64,000 nt of DNA from Pantoea alfalfae. Its GTDB lineage: Bacteria; Pseudomonadota; Gammaproteobacteria; Enterobacterales; Enterobacteriaceae. Location: the NCBI RefSeq assembly GCF_019880205.1, contig NZ_CP082292.1, forward strand, positions 3,720,001 through 3,784,000. The letters are read 5' to 3'. The position numbers were made by a program, and so were the translations under genes. This document shows positions 58,301 to 64,000 of this stretch, in pieces. Positions within the stretch are counted from its first letter, which is position 1. Every line of letters begins with the position of its first letter. Under the pieces are notes generated by a model. The model was not told where the DNA came from and searched no databases. It worked only from the letters and a program-made list of their open reading frames with translations.

Positions 58301-59344
58301 GGACATATATGGACCATGGTCCAGATCGTTGGTGAACAGCGTTTCGATGCGCTTGTGACCGGACTGGCTCAGTTTAGCCAGCAGATCCAGCGACAGTTCC
58401 ATGTTCGCTGCAACAATCAGCTCACCGGTGCTCTCATCGATGTAATCTTTAGCGACCACTTTGCCCGCGATATATTCAACCGGGACTTCGATGTGCTGAA
58501 TGCCATCTTTTTCCAGCTGACGAATATGGCGCGCAGTAATGCGGCGACCTTTTTCGACGTAGACGGTGCCGTTCGCTTCAATATCGAAGGTAGCGGTTTC
58601 ACCGCGCAGGCGCTCAGGCACCAGCTCCATCTGCAGCTTATTGTCACGGATTTCAAACACGACTTTCTCGAAGAAAATATCGAGGATCTGAGGTGTAGTG
58701 AACTGTAACGCGCGCAGGATGATTGTGGCCGGCAGCTTACGACGACGGTCAATACGGACAAACAGGTTATCTTTCGGGTCAAACTCAAAGTCGAGCCATG
58801 AACCGCGGTAAGGGATGATACGTGCGTTGTACAGCACTTTACCCGATGAGTGGGTTTTACCCTTATCGCTATCAAAGAACACGCCGGGACTACGGTGCAG
58901 CTGAGAAACGATAACGCGCTCGGTACCATTGATAACAAAGGTACCGTTGTCGGTCATGAGCGGGATTTCGCCCATGTAGACTTCTTGTTCTTTAATGTCT
59001 TTTACGGTGCCTTCTGGCGCTTCGCGCTCATAGATCACCAGACGCAGTTTCACGCGCAGCGGTGCCGAATAGGTCACGCCACGGATCTGACACTCTTTCA
59101 CGTCAAAGACAGGTTCACCCAGGCGGTAGCTGACATACTGCAACTCAGAGTTGCCGCTGTAGCTCGCAATAGGGAATACAGAGCGGAATGCAGCTTCCAG
59201 TCCGTACTGACCTTCTGGATCTTGCTCGATAAACTTCTGGAACGAGTCGAGCTGGATGGAAAGGAGATAAGGTATGTCCAGTACTTGCGGACGTTTACCA
59301 AAATCCTTACGAATACGTTTTTTCTCGGTATAGGAGTAAACCAT
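55316..59344 (-). CDS. rpoB: RNA polymerase subunit beta
   Basis: RpoB forms the other half of the catalytic cleft. The 1342 residues equal the E. coli length. The rifampicin-binding cluster is wild type as far as can be read: [20 protein letters not shown] and [11 protein letters not shown], with the E. coli D516, H526 and S531 equivalents present, so a rifampicin-sensitive polymerase is expected. The gene lies downstream of rplL, separated by an attenuator, and upstream of rpoC. Confidence 0.99.
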   Translation of the reverse strand: MVYSYTEKKRIRKDFGKRPQVLDIPYLLSIQLDSFQKFIEQDPEGQYGLEAAFRSVFPIASYSGNSELQYVSYRLGEPVFDVKECQIRGVTYSAPLRVKLRLVIYEREAPEGTVKDIKEQEVYMGEIPLMTDNGTFVINGTERVIVSQLHRSPGVFFDSDKGKTHSSGKVLYNARIIPYRGSWLDFEFDPKDNLFVRIDRRRKLPATIILRALQFTTPQILDIFFEKVVFEIRDNKLQMELVPERLRGETATFDIEANGTVYVEKGRRITARHIRQLEKDGIQHIEVPVEYIAGKVVAKDYIDESTGELIVAANMELSLDLLAKLSQSGHKRIETLFTNDLDHGPYMSETLRVDPTSDRLSALVEIYRMMRPGEPPTREAAENLFENLFFSEDRYDLSAVGRMKFNRSLLRDEIEGSGILSKDDIIEVMKKLIDIRNGKGEVDDIDHLGNRRIRSVGEMAENQFRVGLVRVERAVKERLSLGDLDTLMPQDMINAKPISAAVKEFFGSSQLSQFMDQNNPLSEITHKRRISALGPGGLTRERAGFEVRDVHPTHYGRVCPIETPEGPNIGLINSLSVYAQTNEYGFLETPYRRVIDGLVSDEIHYLSAIEEGNYVIAQANAPLDDNGAFVDDLVTCRSKGESSLFSRDQVDYMDVSTQQVVSVGASLIPFLEHDDANRALMGANMQRQAVPTLRADKPLVGTGMERAVAVDSGVTAVAKRGGTVQYVDASRIVIKVNEDEMHAGEAGIDIYNLTKYTRSNQNTCINQMPCVSLGEPVERGDVLADGPSTDLGELALGQNMRVAFMPWNGYNFEDSILVSERVVQEDRFTTIHIQELACVSRDTKLGPEEITADIPNVGEAALSKLDESGIVYIGAEVTGGDILVGKVTPKGETQLTPEEKLLRAIFGEKASDVKDSSLRVPNGVSGTVIDVQVFTRDGVEKDKRALEIEEMQLKQAKKDLSEELQILEAGLFSRIQNVLISGGVEADKLDKLPRERWLELGLTDEAKQNQLEQLAEQYDELKHEFEKKLEGKRRKITQGDDLAPGVLKIVKVYLAVKRQIQPGDKMAGRHGNKGVISKINPIEDMPYDENGTPVDIVLNPLGVPSRMNIGQILETHLGMAAKGIGEKINAMLKKQEEVAKLREFIQRAYDLGTDLRQRVDLNTFSDDEVLRLAENLKKGMPIATPVFDGAKESEIKELLQLGGLPSSGQITLFDGRTGEQFERQVTVGYMYMLKLNHLVDDKMHARSTGSYSLVTQQPLGGKAQFGGQRFGEMEVWALEAYGAAYTLQEMLTVKSDDVNGRTKMYKNIVDGNHQMEPGMPESFNVLLKEIRSLGINIELEDE

Positions 59345-59601
59345 AGGGTTCCTCAGCTAGCTGACAAGTCGACCCACGCTGTCCGTCCTGACAGGACAGT
59401 TCATGCAACACGATTTTGTTTGATTCACTGGCTGCGCGGCAGCAGTGCAATACCTCTTTCTATCACGCTTAAATCATTTCATCGCTTTTGAGAAGGCAGG
59501 GAACCCGCACAGGAAAGCGGTATATTAAGTCGTCGATAGAGAAAGATATTGAAGAGCAACAATGGACAAACAGTGTGAAACCCCATTGAGACCCTGTAGC
59601 G

Positions 59602-59633
59602 CAAAAAGGCTGGTGACCAAAAAGTCACCAGCC
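59602..59633 (-). terminator. rplL-rpoB attenuator
   Basis: On the minus strand GGCTGGTGAC pairs with GTCACCAGCC (loop TTTTTG region) and is followed by TTTTTG. It lies in the 329-bp rplL-rpoB spacer, at the position of the partial terminator that sets the L12:beta ratio in E. coli. No gene lies in the rest of this spacer. Confidence 0.9.
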
Positions 59634-59673
59634 ATCAGCCTGAAACTACTCAGACTGCAACCCGAAGGCTGTC

Positions 59674-60036
59674 TTACTTAACTTCAACTTCAGCGCCAGC
59701 TTCTTTCAGAGCAGCTTCAAGTGCAGCTGCGTCATCTTTGCTGATGCCTTCTTTGATTACGCCAGTTGCTTCAACCAGGTCTTTGGCTTCTTTCAGGCCC
59801 AGACCAGTTGCAGTACGTACAGCTTTGATGACTGCTACTTTGTTCGCGCCAACAGCTTTCAGTACGACGTCGAATTCAGTTTTTTCTTCAACAGCTTCAG
59901 CCGGGCCCGCAGCAACAGCTACAGCAGCAGCAGCAGAAACGCCGAATTTTTCTTCCATAGCAGAAACCAGCTCAACAACTTCCATTACGGACATCGCTGC
60001 AACAGCTTCCAGAATTTGGTCTTTAGTGATAGACAT
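59674..60036 (-). CDS. rplL: 50S ribosomal protein L7/L12
   Basis: L7/L12 forms the flexible stalk that recruits translation factors. The 120-residue protein has an N-terminal dimer domain ([26 protein letters not shown] in segments), an Ala-rich hinge ([14 protein letters not shown]) and the C-terminal factor-binding domain ([20 protein letters not shown]). It follows rplJ by 65 bp and shares its transcript. Confidence 0.98.
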   Translation of the reverse strand: MSITKDQILEAVAAMSVMEVVELVSAMEEKFGVSAAAAVAVAAGPAEAVEEKTEFDVVLKAVGANKVAVIKAVRTATGLGLKEAKDLVEATGVIKEGISKDDAAALEAALKEAGAEVEVK

Positions 60037-60101
60037 GACAATTGTTCCTAAGAATCAGAAAAAGTTTATACGTAAGCAGTTACGAAGAAAAGAATAAGGC
60101 C

Positions 60102-60599
60102 TTAAGCCGCTTCTTTTGCATCGCGTACAGCAGCCAGAGTGCGGACCAGTTTGCCAGCAGCGGCTTCTTTCATGGTCGACATCAGACGTGCCAGTGCTTC
60201 TTCGTAGGTCGGCAGCGTTGCCAGACGGTCAATATTGGCCGCCGTGATCAGCTCACCTTCAAAGGCTGCAGCTTTGACCTCAAATTTTGCATTCGCTTTC
60301 GCGAAATCTTTGAACAGACGAGCAGCAGCGCCCGGGTGTTCCATAGAATATGCAATCAGGGTCGGACCAACAAACGTGTCTTTCAGGCACTCAAACTGAG
60401 TACCTTCAACGACGCGGCGCAGCAGGGTGTTACGAACAACACGCATGTAAACGCCAGCTTCACGGCCTGCTTTACGCAGTTCGGTCATTTTATCAACGGT
60501 AACGCCACGGGAATCCGCAACAACCGCTGAAAGCGCACCTTTGGCTACTTCGCTGACTTCAGCAACAATCGCTTGTTTGTCTTGAAGATTTAATGCCAT
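60102..60599 (-). CDS. rplJ: 50S ribosomal protein L10
   Basis: L10 anchors the L7/L12 dimers to the ribosome. As the L10-(L12)4 complex it represses translation of its own mRNA. The 165-residue protein equals the E. coli length and starts [15 protein letters not shown]. The 365-bp region upstream carries its own promoter and the long leader in which E. coli L10 binds. Confidence 0.98.
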   Translation of the reverse strand: MALNLQDKQAIVAEVSEVAKGALSAVVADSRGVTVDKMTELRKAGREAGVYMRVVRNTLLRRVVEGTQFECLKDTFVGPTLIAYSMEHPGAAARLFKDFAKANAKFEVKAAAFEGELITAANIDRLATLPTYEEALARLMSTMKEAAAGKLVRTLAAVRDAKEAA

Positions 60600-60928
60600 T
60601 AGCTTTTGCTCCTGGATTTGACCGGGAAAGGATTTCCCCGGAACTCACTTCACTTACTCACCCCGAGGGGTAATAAGCGCTCGAACACGGTGAGCAGAAT
60701 CCAGCTAAGAAAAAATTCTTTTGGTTCTGTCACCGTCTACGCAGGGGATTAAGCGGAATACCCGGAGATAAACAGCGCCTGCGGTCTTGGACGGAGGCCA
60801 GGATAAGGCCTGGCTCCAACCTAAATTCTGTGCGACGCAGCAGAGTCAGAGGGAATGGCGATAAACGCAACAGTCGGTTCTGGCTCTCTGGTGTCCTGTT
60901 CTGCTAATAACAGAACAACGGGCGTAAG
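60600..60928 (-). promoter_or_regulatory. rplJ leader (L10-L12 autoregulation region)
   Basis: About 330 nt of untranslated leader lies between the rplJ promoter and rplJ with no reading frame of its own. In E. coli the equivalent leader folds into the L10-(L12)4 binding site that represses rplJL translation. I infer the same function from position and did not resolve the exact site. Confidence 0.55.
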
Positions 60929-60957
60929 ATTCTAGGTGAATTTTTCGCCCGTTTCAA
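60929..60957 (-). promoter_or_regulatory. rplJ promoter (PL10)
   Basis: On the minus strand TTGAAA (60952-60957), a 17-bp spacer and TAGAAT (60929-60934) form a strong sigma70 promoter, in the same place as PL10 of E. coli. The spacer also contains GGGCG, complementary to CGCCC just downstream, so a hairpin at the rplA end overlaps it. Confidence 0.8.
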
Positions 60958-60964
60958 GCAGCAA

Positions 60965-62110
<1,146 letters not shown>

Positions 62111-62182
62111 TCAATTGGGTTATAGCGCCTGTAAAGGCTCCCCGTGATAACGATTTATACGCTGTTGCCAGCGCATAAAAAC

Positions 62183-62216
62183 AAAAGGCGCGAAATTGTA
62201 GTTAAATTTCGCGCCT
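62183..62216 (-). terminator. terminator of secE-nusG
   Basis: On the minus strand AGGCGCGAAATT pairs with AATTTCGCGCCT and is followed by TTTTGTTTTT. It lies 32 bp after the nusG stop. Confidence 0.88.
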
Positions 62217-62248
62217 GCTGCAACAGCTAATTTGTGAGCGGAAAGAGG

Positions 62249-62794
62249 TTAACCTTTCTCCACCTGACCGAAGTCGAGCTCAACTGGTGTTGCACGACCA
62301 AAGATGGATACGGATACCGTCAGGCGGCTCTTTTCGTAATCCACATCTTCAACCACACCGTTAAAGTCAGCGAACGGACCGTCATTAACACGAACCATTT
62401 CACCCGGTTCAAACAGCGTTTTAGGACGAGGCTTGTCGCCGACCTGCTGCAGACGATTCATGATCGCATCAACTTCTTTATCGCTGATAGGTGCAGGACG
62501 GTCAGAGGTACCGCCGATGAAACCCATCACGCGAGGGACGCTGCGTACTAAATGCCAGCTGGCGTCATTCATCACCATCTGAACCAGTACGTATCCCGGG
62601 AAAAACTTGCGCTCACTCTTACGACGCTGGCCACCACGGATTTCAACGACTTCTTCAGTCGGGACCATGACTTCACCAAACAGCTCTTCCATGTTGTGCA
62701 ATTTGATATGCTCGCGCAGCGATTGGGCTACGCGGCCTTCAAAACCGGAAAACGCCTGTACGACGTACCAGCGTTTCTTTGGAGCTTCAGACAT
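62249..62794 (-). CDS. nusG: transcription antitermination factor NusG
   Basis: NusG binds RNA polymerase through its N-terminal domain and contacts Rho or ribosomal S10 through its C-terminal KOW domain. The 181 residues equal the E. coli length; [18 protein letters not shown] is in the N-terminal domain and [19 protein letters not shown] begins the KOW domain near residue 130. It starts 1 bp after secE. Confidence 0.98.
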   Translation of the reverse strand: MSEAPKKRWYVVQAFSGFEGRVAQSLREHIKLHNMEELFGEVMVPTEEVVEIRGGQRRKSERKFFPGYVLVQMVMNDASWHLVRSVPRVMGFIGGTSDRPAPISDKEVDAIMNRLQQVGDKPRPKTLFEPGEMVRVNDGPFADFNGVVEDVDYEKSRLTVSVSIFGRATPVELDFGQVEKG

Positions 62795-62795
62795 C

Positions 62796-63179
62796 TCAGA
62801 ACCTCAGGCCAGTGATAAACGATACCAGACGGACCAGAATACCATCCAGCCCCCACAAAATCAGTGACATCACGGCAGTAACCGCGGCAACGATTAACGT
62901 GGTGTGCAGCGTTTCCTGGCGGGTTGGCCAGATAACCTTACGCATTTCTGTTCTTGCTTCACGAGCAAAAGCCACGGTCGCTTTGCCTTTGGTCGTTAAA
63001 AGCGCAATGCCGCCAGCCGCTGCAATCAGTACAACTACGGCTAACGCGCGCAGTGGCAGTGACACATCACGATAGAGGTAGTTACCTACAATCGCTGCAA
63101 GCAGCAGTAATACAACACCTACCCACTTTACCGCTTCCAGGCCACGCCCGCTCCCTTGAGCTTCGGTATTCGCACTCAT
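62796..63179 (-). CDS. secE: preprotein translocase subunit SecE
   Basis: SecE is the small essential subunit of the SecYEG channel. The 127-residue protein matches E. coli throughout, with three membrane segments and the conserved cytoplasmic [20 protein letters not shown] segment (here [16 protein letters not shown]). The start at 63179 gives [13 protein letters not shown]; an in-frame ATG 15 bp upstream is not supported by homology. It pairs with nusG in the secE-nusG operon. Confidence 0.97.
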   Translation of the reverse strand: MSANTEAQGSGRGLEAVKWVGVVLLLLAAIVGNYLYRDVSLPLRALAVVVLIAAAGGIALLTTKGKATVAFAREARTEMRKVIWPTRQETLHTTLIVAAVTAVMSLILWGLDGILVRLVSFITGLRF

Positions 63180-63353
63180 AAACCAACCTGCCACAATAAT
63201 TCAGAAACTATTCTGCCCCGCAGTGCGAGGCGTCCAAACCGAATGAGCTTTTGAGGCGTAACTCGGTATCCAACGCCGCATAACAGAGCCTGTCTCAGCA
63301 ATGATTATGATCGAAAAAATCACTGATGAGCCAGGTTCTATGAAACAGCGTGC

Positions 63354-63379
63354 AAAAAGGGCATCAAATGATGCCCTTT
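63354..63379 (-). terminator. terminator of tufB
   Basis: On the minus strand AAAGGGCATC pairs with GATGCCCTTT around a short loop and is followed by TTTTTG. It lies about 31 bp after the tufB stop and before secE. Confidence 0.88.
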
Positions 63380-63410
63380 CCGTGTGCATTGCGTCAAACG
63401 TTATCGGTAA

Positions 63411-64000
<590 letters not shown>

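Overview
The window is a chromosomal segment of an enterobacterium, most probably Pantoea or a close Erwiniaceae relative. Nearly every gene is a close homologue of an Escherichia coli gene, the gene order follows the E. coli plsB-ubiA / pgi-lysC / metH-iclR-aceKAB-metA / rrnE-purHD / hupA-hemE-rsd-thi-rpoBC-tufB arc, and the 16S gene is 1542 nt with enterobacterial signatures. The genus is an inference from overall resemblance, not from a database search. plsB is cut by the left edge and tufB by the right edge.

Layout. 1-3.7 kb: plsB end, a tandem-repeat-filled convergent spacer, ubiA, ubiC and psiE. 3.7-9.1 kb: an accessory cluster where E. coli has the maltose genes. It holds a GntR/UTRA regulator divergent from a binding protein, a cytoplasmic alkaline-phosphatase-superfamily hydrolase, two permeases and an ATPase, probably an uncharacterised uptake-and-hydrolysis system for a phosphoester or phosphonate ester. 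9.2-16.7 kb: yjbB, a panS-like symporter, aqpZ, lysC with a lysine riboswitch, and pgi. 16.7-21.2 kb: the yjbEFGH exopolysaccharide operon behind two RcsAB-like boxes, with a strong terminator inside the operon. 21.2-32.1 kb: metH, iclR, aceK-aceA-aceB (glyoxylate shunt) and metA, with recognisable IclR and MetJ operators. 32.2-37.9 kb: a complete rRNA operon on the minus strand (16S, tRNA-Glu, 23S, 5S) with P1/P2 promoters, two boxA sites and a terminator. 38-41 kb: purH-purD with a PurR box. 41-46 kb: yjaH, hupA, yjaG, nfi, hemE, nudC and rsd. 46-49 kb: thiC-thiE behind a TPP riboswitch, but without the thiFSGH genes that follow in E. coli. Their place is taken by a divergent yjiR-yjiS pair with a palindromic candidate operator. 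51-64 kb: rpoC, rpoB, rplL, rplJ, rplA, rplK, nusG, secE and tufB in the usual order, with the L10 promoter and the rplL-rpoB attenuator visible.

Most of the window is conserved housekeeping sequence. The parts worth a second look are the phosphoesterase/ABC cluster (3.7-9.1 kb), the shortened thiamine operon with its yjiR-yjiS replacement (48.9-50.9 kb), the 78-bp tandem repeat array of serial hairpins (1.38-1.62 kb), a mosaic intergenic repeat family shared by the plsB-ubiA and yjbH-metH junctions, and the regulatory structure of yjbEFGH.
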